A program made the translations under genes and the position numbers. The notes under the pieces were generated by a model. It had not been told where the DNA came from. It was given only the letters and a program-made list of their open reading frames with translations, and searched no databases. Positions 7,487 through 16,327 of a stretch of 64,000 nt of DNA are shown here, piece after piece. Origin of the DNA: JBGLNL01 sp046484125 (GTDB lineage Bacteria > Chloroflexota > Dehalococcoidia > SZUA-161 > SpSt-899); assembly GCA_046484125.1 (NCBI GenBank), contig JAWOBX010000043.1, positions 1 through 64,000 on the forward strand. Reading direction: 5' to 3'. Positions within the stretch are counted from its first letter, which is position 1. Each line of letters opens with the position of its first letter.

Positions 7487-9865
7487 TCAGAGCATTGCTA
7501 TGGTAACCCCATCCCCTCCCTCCTCCTGCTTCCCGCTCCTGAACGAACGCACCAGAGGATGGGAAGCAAGCATATCTCTAACGACCTGCCTTGCCGTACC
7601 GGTACCGTATCCGTGAATTATACGCACCTGTTTGAAACCGGCGATTGAAACGTCGTTTAAATATGTGTCAAGTTCGGGCTCTATCTCATCAGCCCGTTTT
7701 CCGCGGAGGTCAAGCTCAAGAGACCGTGGCGTACTTTTCTCAGACTTCTTAACCGTGTATGACCGTTTAACCGGTGTTTCTGCTTCCTCTTCAATCCTTT
7801 CGACTTCATTCTCGTCCACCTTTATCATGGTACGACCGGCCTGGACCTCAATCTGTCCCGTTTTGTCCGGCGGTGAGGTAACCGTGCCCCGTATGGTGGT
7901 ATCAAGCACTCTGACCGAGTCACCAACGGATATTGACTGAGAATCGGGAGTTTTTTCAACCTCGCCTGAACGAGACGGCTGAGTGAGCCATCTGGTGGAA
8001 TCGAGCTGCTCATGCGCGGTTTCCAGGGTGGATTTTGCCTCAGATATGCTGTCTCTTGATTTCTCTTTCTTCAACATGGATGCAGCCTGCTGGATTTCCC
8101 TGCGCAATTGCGCTGCTTCTCTTATGATTCTCTCCTTTTCGTCCCTGAGCAGGATTTGTTGCTCTTCCTCCATATTTCGGATATCGAATTCTATGCGGTT
8201 TCTGAATTCTAACAACTGCTCTCTTTCTCGCTCCAGTTCCTCACGTACCGAACGGATAGCTTCCTGCTCGCTTGCCATCCCGTCAAGCAATGATTCCATC
8301 TGAGAAGAACCGTGAGGCATCATCTCCCTTGCCTGGTCGATGATGGCAGCCGGCAGGCCCAGGTGCGAAGCAACCGCAAAGGCGTTGCTTCCCCCGGGAA
8401 TACCCATAACCATGCGATAGGTTGGTGCCAGGGTAGCCGGATCGAATTCCATCGAAGCGTTACTGAGCCCCGGTGTTGCGTGGGCGAACACTTTGAGTTC
8501 ACTGTAGTGTGTGGTGGCTGCCACCAGCGCCCCCATAGAGAGAAAATGCAGCATAATGGCCCGGGCCAGCGCCGACCCTTCAGCCGGATCGGTACTCGTT
8601 CCAAGTTCATCCAGCAATATAAGGCTCCGGTCAGTGGCGACCTGAATTATGCGTATTATGTTTCCCATGTGCCAGCTGAAGCTGGAAACCGTTTCCTCTA
8701 TGCTTTGTTCGTCGCCTATGTCGGCGTAGATACTGTCAAAAACAGGTAGTTTACTCCCCTCCGCCGCGGGGATGGGCACGCCCGATTGAGCCATGGCTAC
8801 CATCAGTCCGATTGTTTTCAAAGATACTGTCTTGCCGCCGGTGTTGGGACCCGTGATTACCAGTCCGGAGAAATCGTCTCCAAGTTCCACAGTTAGGGGC
8901 ACCGCCCTTTGACCCAGGAGAGGATGCCTGGCGCTTAGAAGCTGAACGCCGCTTCGTTCCCTGCCTGTTCCCGTTCCGCCATTGACTATTTCAGGTTCAA
9001 TGGCATTAACCGCCATGGCGTATCTTGCCTTTGCAAGGGCGAGATCCAGTTCCCCCATTGATGACAGGTTGTTTAAAATATCGGTGTGGTGCTCGGCAAC
9101 CTGCTCGCTGAGGAACGTGAGCAGTCTCTGAATCTCGCGCTCCTCTTCAAGAGAAAGCTGGCGCAACTTGTTGCCCAGTTCGACGATGCTCATTGGCTCT
9201 ATGAATACCGTCGCTCCGGTGTTGGATACATCGTGAATTATCCCCTTGATCTCCCTTTGATACTCGATCTTGAGAGGGATTACATATCTGCCAGACCTTT
9301 CGGTGATGAGTGATTCCTGTAAAAACGGCTGGATATCCTCTGATTTTATTAGATTTTCCAGGCGGTTAGTGAGGTTCCTCTTTGTATCTTTCAGCTCCCG
9401 GCGTATTCCCTCAAGCTCGGCGGTCGCGGTGTCAAGGATCTCCCCGGACGGATCGATACACTGGTCTATTATCTCTTCGAGATGGGGTAACGGCATAACG
9501 TTTTTAGCGATATCATAAAGCGCGGGGAAATCCAATGAAAGCTTTCTGAAACTGGAGTAAACACGGTTGGAAGCTGAAAGCACGGACCGTATTTCCAGCA
9601 GCGACATGGGCTCAAGTATTCTGGCGCGTGTGGACATATCCACTGTGTGGCGAACGTCGGTCAAATTGCTCAGTGTGAAGCCGGGCTCAACAGAAAGGAA
9701 CCGGCGAGCCTCGGCCGACTGGGCCAATAGCAGAGATATATCTCCCGGGTTTGAAGAGGGAAACAGGGAATGAGCCAGTTCCTGGCCGAGGGGGAAGTCA
9801 GTGTAACTGGCAAGTATCTCCCTGATTCGGGGGAATTCAAGCATTTCCAGGCTTTTGATGTCCAT
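7487..9865 (-). CDS. mutS2: MutS2 ATPase/endonuclease (ribosome-collision factor)
   Basis: A 792-aa MutS2: core and clamp regions (~1-300), ABC-type ATPase with Walker A GPNTGGKT (339-346), a long coiled coil (~500-620), a KOW-like segment, and a C-terminal Smr domain (~715-792) with LDLRG and HGYGTG. MutS2 proteins suppress recombination and in Bacillus split collided ribosomes for quality control. The in-frame upstream extension is ignored because ATG at 9865 starts the conserved MDIKSLEMLEF and has ggagag upstream. It is followed on the same strand by the VLRF1 gene. Confidence 0.95.
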   Translation of the reverse strand: MDIKSLEMLEFPRIREILASYTDFPLGQELAHSLFPSSNPGDISLLLAQSAEARRFLSVEPGFTLSNLTDVRHTVDMSTRARILEPMSLLEIRSVLSASNRVYSSFRKLSLDFPALYDIAKNVMPLPHLEEIIDQCIDPSGEILDTATAELEGIRRELKDTKRNLTNRLENLIKSEDIQPFLQESLITERSGRYVIPLKIEYQREIKGIIHDVSNTGATVFIEPMSIVELGNKLRQLSLEEEREIQRLLTFLSEQVAEHHTDILNNLSSMGELDLALAKARYAMAVNAIEPEIVNGGTGTGRERSGVQLLSARHPLLGQRAVPLTVELGDDFSGLVITGPNTGGKTVSLKTIGLMVAMAQSGVPIPAAEGSKLPVFDSIYADIGDEQSIEETVSSFSWHMGNIIRIIQVATDRSLILLDELGTSTDPAEGSALARAIMLHFLSMGALVAATTHYSELKVFAHATPGLSNASMEFDPATLAPTYRMVMGIPGGSNAFAVASHLGLPAAIIDQAREMMPHGSSQMESLLDGMASEQEAIRSVREELEREREQLLEFRNRIEFDIRNMEEEQQILLRDEKERIIREAAQLRREIQQAASMLKKEKSRDSISEAKSTLETAHEQLDSTRWLTQPSRSGEVEKTPDSQSISVGDSVRVLDTTIRGTVTSPPDKTGQIEVQAGRTMIKVDENEVERIEEEAETPVKRSYTVKKSEKSTPRSLELDLRGKRADEIEPELDTYLNDVSIAGFKQVRIIHGYGTGTARQVVRDMLASHPLVRSFRSGKQEEGGDGVTIAML

Positions 9866-9957
9866 TTGCTTTAACTGCTCTCCGTGTATAATTTTACGTA
9901 TTTGTCGAATAGATTTCCACCCGGTGAATAACAACTGGTCTCAGCTTGAAAAAATGA

Positions 9958-9963
9958 TATAAT
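9958..9963 (+). promoter_or_regulatory. -10 element of the MFS gene (probably leaderless)
   Basis: A perfect TATAAT ends 7 nt before the ATG at 9971. The transcript would therefore start at or next to the start codon, and no Shine-Dalgarno is present. The -35 is weak. Confidence 0.5.
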
Positions 9964-9970
9964 CTGGTTG

Positions 9971-11332
9971 ATGCGATTCTCCAATTCTTCCAGTAACGAC
10001 AGCGGGAACACCTCACCAGCCCCTTCCGGCTCCAGTTTTGTTCATCAGTGGATGGTTGTTGCCTGTTGTACTGTCCTCATCATGGTTTCAGTCGGTGTTT
10101 CTTACTCGTTCGGGTTCTTTTTCCTTTCACTGCAGAATGAGTTTGGCTGGGACAGGATGGATACTTCAGTGGTTTTTTCAGTATATATGGTCGTAGCAGG
10201 CCTGACTGGCGTGCTTGCGGTAGTGGCACTGAAGAGGTTTGGCGCAAGAACGGTCCTACTGATTATGGGAGCGACTGCAGGACTGAGCCTGTTCATCGCG
10301 TCCAAAATGGAATCGCAATGGCTGTTCTGCCTGGCTTACAGCGCAATGCTGCCGCAGGGGATAGGAGGCATGTATCTGATCGCCATGATAACCGGAGCCC
10401 GGCGGTGGAAAGGAGGCGTGAATACCGCCTATCTGGTTATCGGAACCGGAATTGGACTGGGCGGCATTGTCATGGCACCTGTCTGTGCCAGGCTGATCAC
10501 CGCTTATGGATGGCGTGATGCGTACCTCATTCTAGGGATAATCACGGCGGCGGTTTTCCTGCTGATCGGGATGTATTTAAAGGATTCTGCCTTAACGTAC
10601 CGCCGAAGTGAAACTCAAGCGCCGATTTCGGGTGGGACTGAAAACTATTATGATGGCCGGAGCCGGGAATCGGGAAAAGGCGGTTCGGTCTCGCGCAATA
10701 CCTGGCTGGTACCCATACTATGGCTTTCGTGTTCTTTCTCTCTGCATATCGCGGTGGTACATATTATCCCCAGGATTTCCGATATGGGGTATTCTCTTGA
10801 TGAGGCGGCCAGGGTCATCATCCTCATGGGGGTGGCTATGGTTTTATCAAGGATATTCACCGCGAATATATCCGAATCGGTTGACCGGAAGTTTGTCGGG
10901 ATCGCTTTCGCGCTGATAGGGTCGATAGCCATGTTCTGGCTGGTTGAAGTTAATGATATCTGGGGTGCCTGTTTATTCGCCGCCTTATGCGGTATGTCAT
11001 GGGGTGGAATCGGCCCGGCTGTGATTAAATTTACCAGTGATCAATGGATAAGAGATGAAGACGGGGCCAGAGACAGAATGGCGTGGGCGGGGTGGATTGG
11101 CGGAGGCGCGCTTGGAGCTTTCTTCGGCGGCTGGGCCTTTGAGCTTGCTGACCACTATAAATTCGCCTTCTTTTGCGGTGCCGGGGCAATGATGCTCGCG
11201 ACCGTATGCCTCTGGAATCTCAAGTTGACTGAAAACGAAGAGAAACCGGATGCCGGAGTAATCCGATCAGGTTTTACAGGTGATAACAGCGTTCTAGACA
11301 GTGACGACAGAAGCGAGATTGCGGAAAAGTGA
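9971..11332 (+). CDS. MFS transporter, OFA/monocarboxylate-like
   Basis: A 453-aa polytopic protein with about 12 hydrophobic segments split by a hydrophilic loop near 200-235, as in the major facilitator superfamily. The N-terminal half (FFLSLQNEFGWDRMDTS, then a Gly-rich GIGLGGIVMAPV segment) resembles oxalate/formate antiporter-type and monocarboxylate transporters; the substrate is not deducible. It is divergent from mutS2. The start is ATG at 9971; a TTG one codon earlier is possible. Confidence 0.85.
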   Translation: MRFSNSSSNDSGNTSPAPSGSSFVHQWMVVACCTVLIMVSVGVSYSFGFFFLSLQNEFGWDRMDTSVVFSVYMVVAGLTGVLAVVALKRFGARTVLLIMGATAGLSLFIASKMESQWLFCLAYSAMLPQGIGGMYLIAMITGARRWKGGVNTAYLVIGTGIGLGGIVMAPVCARLITAYGWRDAYLILGIITAAVFLLIGMYLKDSALTYRRSETQAPISGGTENYYDGRSRESGKGGSVSRNTWLVPILWLSCSFSLHIAVVHIIPRISDMGYSLDEAARVIILMGVAMVLSRIFTANISESVDRKFVGIAFALIGSIAMFWLVEVNDIWGACLFAALCGMSWGGIGPAVIKFTSDQWIRDEDGARDRMAWAGWIGGGALGAFFGGWAFELADHYKFAFFCGAGAMMLATVCLWNLKLTENEEKPDAGVIRSGFTGDNSVLDSDDRSEIAEK

Positions 11333-11402
11333 TACGTCATTCGGCCGGGAGGCTGTCTGAAAATTGAACGAATTTTCCTTAAAAGATACGGGAGAAATGC
11401 TG

Positions 11403-11966
11403 ATGGAGACAGGGTACACTCGTGAAAAAGCGCTTGATTTGCTTAAAGAGTACAATAGCAGTGAAAGTCTTCTCAAACACGCTTACGCTGTGGAGGCGGT
11501 GATGCGTTATATGGCTCGAAAATTCGGTGAGGATGAGGATAAGTGGGGGATAGTCGGTCTGCTCCACGACCTGGATTACGAGCGTTTTCCCGAAGAGCAT
11601 TGTGACAAGACGCGGCAGATACTCGAGGATAAGGGGTGGCCGGAGGAGTACATCAGAGCTGTAGTATCACATGGTTGGGGGATGCATAATGATGTCGAGC
11701 CGAAAAGCCTGATGGAGAAAACGCTCTACGCTGTGGATGAACTGACGGGGCTGGTTATAGCTGCGGCTCTGGTGAGGCCTTCCAGGAGTGTAATGGACCT
11801 TGAAGCGAAGTCGGTCATCAAGAAATGGAAGGATAAATCATTTGCCGCGGGAGTCAACCGCTCAGTGATTGAAACGGGAGTCGGGATGCTTGGTATGGAT
11901 CTCAAAGAGGTGATAAACGATACTGTAATGGGAATGCGGGATGTGGCGGGCGTGATCGATTTATGA
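11403..11966 (+). CDS. HD-domain metal-dependent phosphohydrolase
   Basis: The ~187-aa protein carries an HDIG/HD-type hydrolase domain: an early His in LLKHAYAV, the HD pair in GLLHDLDYERFP and later His residues (VVSHGWG). Family members hydrolyse nucleotides or cyclic nucleotides. ATG at 11403 is chosen because gggag lies 8-9 nt upstream; a TTG at 11364 would add 13 residues. The gene lies 70 nt after the MFS gene and 9 nt before a metallo-hydrolase gene on the same strand. Confidence 0.82.
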   Translation: METGYTREKALDLLKEYNSSESLLKHAYAVEAVMRYMARKFGEDEDKWGIVGLLHDLDYERFPEEHCDKTRQILEDKGWPEEYIRAVVSHGWGMHNDVEPKSLMEKTLYAVDELTGLVIAAALVRPSRSVMDLEAKSVIKKWKDKSFAAGVNRSVIETGVGMLGMDLKEVINDTVMGMRDVAGVIDL

Positions 11967-11975
11967 GGTTGGGAA

Positions 11976-12647
11976 TTGGCAAGAGCGCTGAAAGTAACCA
12001 GTGACATATACATGGTTGGGGATTCCAGCCTATCGCACCCCTACGATTGCTCGGTTTATCTGGTTGATGCCGGCGAACTGGTGTTGATCGATTGTGGAGC
12101 GGGATTGAGCTATACCACTTTGATCGACAATATAAAAAGTACCGGGCGGGATATCCGAATGCTTAAAGCTATTCTGGTGACGCATGCCCACATTGACCAC
12201 ATAGGAGCCCTGAAAAGATTCAAGGATGAATTTGGAGTAGATATCATAGCGCATCAGCTTGACGCGCAAGCCATCGAGACGGGAAGGGGTGTGGGAGCCG
12301 AAATGTACGGGGTTGATTATGAGCCGTGTCAGGTAAATACCAAAATAGAGGGTGAAGAGCAAATCATCGCCGCCGGTGAGAAGGAAATAAGAGTATTGCA
12401 TATTCCCGGACATACTCAGGGAAGTATTGCCGCGTACATTGATTCACCTGAGGAAAGAATATTGTTCGGGCAGGATATTCACGGTCCGTACATTCCACAG
12501 TGGGGAGCCGATATCGAAAAGGCCCGCGAGTCACTCCAGAAGCTGATAGACCTGAAAGCGGATACACTTTGCGAGGGACATTTCGGTATATACAGGCCGG
12601 CGAAATCGGTGGAAGAATATATTCGAGGGTATCTCAACAGCATATAG
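11976..12647 (+). CDS. Metallo-beta-lactamase-fold hydrolase
   Basis: A 223-aa protein with the dinuclear-metal signature THAHIDHIG (~70-78), a further His in HIPGHTQGS, an Asp in FGQDIHG and a final His in CEGHFG, all in MBL-fold order. Such enzymes include glyoxalase II-like thioesterases and other hydrolases; the substrate is unknown. The likely start is TTG at 11976 behind a gaggttggga ribosome site, 9 nt after the HD gene, so the two are probably co-transcribed. Confidence 0.85.
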   Translation: MARALKVTSDIYMVGDSSLSHPYDCSVYLVDAGELVLIDCGAGLSYTTLIDNIKSTGRDIRMLKAILVTHAHIDHIGALKRFKDEFGVDIIAHQLDAQAIETGRGVGAEMYGVDYEPCQVNTKIEGEEQIIAAGEKEIRVLHIPGHTQGSIAAYIDSPEERILFGQDIHGPYIPQWGADIEKARESLQKLIDLKADTLCEGHFGIYRPAKSVEEYIRGYLNSI

Positions 12648-12658
12648 TCCGGTACCTC

Positions 12659-13516
12659 ATGCAAATATCCAGAGCTTGTAATTCCCGCAAAATGCCAGAT
12701 CCTCTGAATAGATACGTCACAATAGATGGCCGTTCCATCCATTTCCTGGAATGGGGCAACAGCAGCGACCCCACGGTTATATTACTTCACGGCCTTTTCG
12801 GCAACGCTCATTACTGGGATTTCCTAGGGTACGAACTGAGCAGTCAATATCATATTATCGCGATTGACCAGAGAGGACACGGTGACAGCCAGTGGTCAGG
12901 AAAATACGGGCCGGTCGATTATGTTTCTGACCTGGAGGAATTCGTTGAAGTGATGGGCTATACCAGGTTTGCCTTAATAGGGCACTCAATGGGAGGGATA
13001 ACCGCGATACTCTATGCCTCGCGGCACCCGGAGAGGGTGTCAAGCCTGATGATAGTCGATATCGGTCCGCGTCTGGATACAGCGGGGACTGATAGAATGA
13101 TTAGACAAATGGCCTCGGAACCGGAGTTCTTTGATTCCATGGAAGGTGCATTTCGCTATGTCAGGGATGTCGAGCCGTTCTGCAGCGATGCTTTTATCAG
13201 GCACCAGTTGAGAACGGCGTTGCGCTCTGGCGAAGATGGGAAACTATACTTTAAATTCGATAAAGCTCTGCGCCAAATTCCTATTCGTTCTCCGGAATGG
13301 TTATGGGAACACCTGGTCTCCGTCTTGTGTCCGGCTCTTGTGATTCGTGGCCGGGAGAGCGACATTCTTTCGCGTGAAATGGCAAATGAAATGACGAAGC
13401 AGTTACCATATGGTTCGATGGTTGAGATAGAAAGAGCCGGACATGGTGTCCCGGCTGAAAATCCGGATGCATTTCTGGCTGAAGTGAAACGAATTCTTTG
13501 CACACAGAGAGAGTGA
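12659..13516 (+). CDS. Alpha/beta-fold hydrolase
   Basis: A ~285-aa hydrolase with the oxyanion motif LLHGLFGN, the nucleophile elbow GHSMGG (Ser ~110), an acidic residue in RGRESD and a C-terminal His in AGHGVP, giving the full Ser-Asp-His triad. The reading frame extends upstream into the previous gene, but ATG at 12659 (or 12692, MPDPLN) fits the family start. It lies 11 nt after the MBL-fold gene. Substrate unknown. Confidence 0.85.
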   Translation: MQISRACNSRKMPDPLNRYVTIDGRSIHFLEWGNSSDPTVILLHGLFGNAHYWDFLGYELSSQYHIIAIDQRGHGDSQWSGKYGPVDYVSDLEEFVEVMGYTRFALIGHSMGGITAILYASRHPERVSSLMIVDIGPRLDTAGTDRMIRQMASEPEFFDSMEGAFRYVRDVEPFCSDAFIRHQLRTALRSGEDGKLYFKFDKALRQIPIRSPEWLWEHLVSVLCPALVIRGRESDILSREMANEMTKQLPYGSMVEIERAGHGVPAENPDAFLAEVKRILCTQRE

Positions 13517-13689
13517 AACAGGATAGGGATTGCCGCTGATGATTAATCACCCCCAGTTGGTCTATATCTTGACTGACGGAACACCCACTCTGGCCCGCTA
13601 AACACATGTTAGGAGATGGGTGCCGAATCAATCCCTGTTTTACCGGTTGTGTCACCCAGCCTTGAGAAAGCCTTAAGACTTCGGGGGTA

Positions 13690-13735
13690 CCTTAAGAGCC
13701 GTGAAGCCATCACTCATTGAAGAGGTTCTTCAGGG
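13690..13735. repeat. Two short fragments of the dispersed repeat
   Basis: A forward-like piece (aagacttcgggggtac) is followed by a reverse-like piece (catcactcattgaagaggttctt) resembling the two ends of the repeat family. It may be a collapsed pair of copies. It lies between convergent genes, just upstream of a terminator. Confidence 0.3.
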
Positions 13736-13745
13736 GTCATGAAAT

Positions 13746-13778
13746 AAATGAGGTGAGCTGAATCAGCTCACCTCATTT
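13746..13778. terminator. Bidirectional terminator
   Basis: A perfect 15-bp stem (aaatgaggtgagctg / cagctcacctcattt) with a 3-nt loop lies between the + strand hydrolase and the - strand acyl-CoA ligase. Each arm gives a short T-run on one strand, so it can stop transcription from both sides. Confidence 0.85.
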
Positions 13779-13814
13779 TAAGTCCTGGAGATGATACCGC
13801 CACCGGTTTGAGTT

Positions 13815-15380
13815 CTAAGGCTGTCCGTATTTCTCGCGTAACACCTTTCGCTGCACTTTGCCGGTGGATGTGCGAGGCAGTTCATCTATAAAAACGATGC
13901 TGCGAGGTCTCTTGAAAGCGGATACTCTCTCTTTACAGAAATCGATTATCTCCTGCTCAGTGGCAGTCTCACCCGGTTTGAGAACGAGACACGCGCGGGG
14001 TTGCTGGCCCCATTCAGGGTCCGGTACTCCAATCAAGGAAGCGTCAGCCACTTTCGGATGTTCGTAAAGTATGTTCTCGACCTCTTCGGGGGATATGTTC
14101 TCACCACCCCGGATTATCATATCGTCACCCCGGCCGGCCAGGAATATATAACCCTCTTCATCCATGTAACCCTGGTCCCCGGTATGAAGCCAGCCGTCTT
14201 TCGTCAGTGTTTTCGACGTTTTCTCGTCATCCTTCCAGTATCCACTCATAATCCGTTCGCCTCTGGCCATAATCTCGCCTACCTGTCCGGGTGGCAGGGC
14301 ATTGCCGTTTTCATCCCAGATCTGTATCTCAACGTCGGGCATGGCACGACCGATTGAGTTGGCAATCCGGTTCAGTTTCTTTTCCTTTTCCTCCGGAGTT
14401 TCGTCTCCGGTAAAACGGTGATCCTCAGGCCCTAAAAAGGTAATCGTCGAAGCGGTTTCGGTCTGTCCAAAAGCATTGATGAACATCACATCGGGCATTA
14501 GTTCGATAGCCGTTTTGATTACCTCGTATGGCATTGAGGCCGCGCCATAAGTGATAACCTTGAGGCTGGATAGATCCTTTTTATGGAAATCAGGGTGCTC
14601 GATCACCCATTTGAGCATGGTTGGCACCAGCATGGCGCGATTGGCCTTCTCGCGTTCGACAGTATCCAGCCATTCGCCTGTCTCAAACTGCCGCATCATG
14701 GCGATAGTCCGGCCACCATAGACAGCCGCCAGCATGGCCTGGATTCCCGCAACGTGATATAGAGGGACTGTCAGGATATTGGTCTCTTGGATTTCAGGAT
14801 CGATCGGCGTTACGTTCTGAAGGGCGTATGAGACGAAGGCATTGTGACGGAGGGGAACGCCCTTGGGCAGTCCGGTGGTGCCGGCTGTATACATCAATAT
14901 GGTGACATCATCATCGCCGACCTCCACGAACGGCTCATCGGGAGATGCATTGGCCAGAAGTTCATCGTAATTGGCTGCTCCCTCGACTTTGCTGTCAAGA
15001 GATACTATCTGAGGGGAAGAGGTAAGTTCGGGCTGCATCGATTTCACCATATCGACGTAGCGATCTCCCACAAAGACAACTTTGCTCTCTGAATTATTGA
15101 GCATGTGGGCCAGTTCATCCTGTTTGGCCCTGAAATTCAGGGGAACAAAAATCGCACCGATTTTAGCGGTGGCGAAATAGACCTCGACGAACTGATTGCA
15201 GTTGACTTGCAGGATTGCTACACGGTCGCCTTTCTGAACACCCATATCAAGGAGTGCGTTGGCCAGCCGGTTGACTCTTTCGGCCACCTCGCCATAAGAA
15301 TAGCGACTGTTCTCGAAAATGACACAGTCTCTCTCAGGGCAGATGGCACTGGCGATGGTGAGGAATTCCGTTGTATTCAT
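13815..15380 (-). CDS. Long-chain acyl-CoA synthetase / AMP-dependent ligase
   Basis: A 521-aa ANL-superfamily enzyme that adenylates a carboxylic acid and forms its CoA thioester. Visible motifs are the P-loop YTAGTTGLPKG (~167-177), INAFGQTE (~302-309), a YWKDDEKT / GWLHTGDQG segment (~370-395) and the C-terminal PRTSTGKVQR with the catalytic Lys near the end. The length is normal. Start ATG at 15380 with aaggag upstream. Neighbouring crotonases suggest a role in acyl-CoA metabolism; chain length is unknown. Confidence 0.92.
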   Translation of the reverse strand: MNTTEFLTIASAICPERDCVIFENSRYSYGEVAERVNRLANALLDMGVQKGDRVAILQVNCNQFVEVYFATAKIGAIFVPLNFRAKQDELAHMLNNSESKVVFVGDRYVDMVKSMQPELTSSPQIVSLDSKVEGAANYDELLANASPDEPFVEVGDDDVTILMYTAGTTGLPKGVPLRHNAFVSYALQNVTPIDPEIQETNILTVPLYHVAGIQAMLAAVYGGRTIAMMRQFETGEWLDTVEREKANRAMLVPTMLKWVIEHPDFHKKDLSSLKVITYGAASMPYEVIKTAIELMPDVMFINAFGQTETASTITFLGPEDHRFTGDETPEEKEKKLNRIANSIGRAMPDVEIQIWDENGNALPPGQVGEIMARGERIMSGYWKDDEKTSKTLTKDGWLHTGDQGYMDEEGYIFLAGRGDDMIIRGGENISPEEVENILYEHPKVADASLIGVPDPEWGQQPRACLVLKPGETATEQEIIDFCKERVSAFKRPRSIVFIDELPRTSTGKVQRKVLREKYGQP

Positions 15381-15455
15381 TTTTACATACTCCTTCCTGA
15401 ATTAATAATTTCCGCTGGTTTCCCTCAATGAAATTTTCAATCGAGTTACAGCCTT

Positions 15456-15535
15456 CGTTAAACCCCCAAACCTGTGGGGTCTTTGAAACAGGGAACCCCC
15501 CACCTCCCCGCCCCGGATTTTTCAAAGATTCACTG
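15456..15535 (-). repeat. Dispersed repeat copy overlapping the end of the sirtuin gene
   Basis: On the minus strand it shows the same order as other copies: a weak start, ggggcgggg-type runs, a gttccc segment, then accccacaggtttgggggttta. Its right end overlaps the final codons and stop (15530-15532) of the cobB-like gene, so it may have helped set that gene's end. Confidence 0.5.
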
Positions 15536-16327
15536 AGTCGACTGGATTTTTTCTTTAACACGTTCCATTATCCTGATCATCGTATCACCAGCGCCCTCGT
15601 GAATACAAACCTGAGCCTGCCGGTCAAGATCAGTGCTGTCCCGGTTTATTATAACAAGACTGGCACCCGACTGCACAGCATAGCGCGGAATAAGGGCCGC
15701 GGGGTAGACGACTAACGACGAACCTATCACTATACAAAGGTCGCACTCTCGAGCCCGGCGTTCCGCCTCACTCAACACCTTTTCAGGTAGTGCTTCACCG
15801 AAGAAAACGGCGTCAGGCTTCAGAAGGGCTCCACATTTATCACATTCCGGTACCTCTACGCCGCGGCTCATCAATCCCCTGATTTCATCCATGGGATATG
15901 TTTCACGGCATTCGATGCATATGGCTCGTTCCAGAGTGCCGTGGAGATGAAAAACCAGGTCAGGAGTATTACCGGCCTCTTCATGCAGGCCGTCAACGTT
16001 TTGAGTAACCACGCACCCCAGCTTGCCCATTTTCTCCAGTTCAGCCCCGGCATAATGGGCAGCGTTCGGAGAGACGCCAGTATGCGGGATGAAGTCATCC
16101 TGAAGAAGAGCTTTCCAGTGAACTTTGCGGGCATCTTCGTCATAAAGAAATCTCTGCAAGGTGAACAAATCGGGATCGTATTTGCTCCAGATACCTCCGG
16201 GACTTCTGAAATCAGGTATACCGGATTCAGTGCTGACGCCCGCCCCTGTAAAGATTACTATCCTGTTTGAGTTGAAAACTAGTTCGGCTGCCTTTTCCAC
16301 CAGAACTTCGAATGGTTCATCGCTCAT
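15530..16327 (-). CDS. cobB: NAD-dependent protein deacylase (sirtuin)
   Basis: A 265-aa class-III-type bacterial sirtuin that removes acyl groups from lysines using NAD. Motifs are GAGVSTESGIPDFRSPGG, TQNVDGLH, the catalytic HG in FHLHGT, two zinc-binding Cys pairs (CIEC and CDKC) and GSSLVVYPAA. The start is ATG at 16327, overlapping the upstream crotonase stop codon by one base (TGATG), with aggagg 8 nt upstream. It is translationally coupled to acyl-CoA genes, which suits removal of acyl marks made by acyl-CoAs. Confidence 0.92.
   Translation of the reverse strand: MSDEPFEVLVEKAAELVFNSNRIVIFTGAGVSTESGIPDFRSPGGIWSKYDPDLFTLQRFLYDEDARKVHWKALLQDDFIPHTGVSPNAAHYAGAELEKMGKLGCVVTQNVDGLHEEAGNTPDLVFHLHGTLERAICIECRETYPMDEIRGLMSRGVEVPECDKCGALLKPDAVFFGEALPEKVLSEAERRARECDLCIVIGSSLVVYPAALIPRYAVQSGASLVIINRDSTDLDRQAQVCIHEGAGDTMIRIMERVKEKIQSTQ

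Noticed and set aside
8312..8749. 145-codon + strand frame
   Set aside because: Lies wholly inside mutS2 on the other strand; no recognisable protein features.
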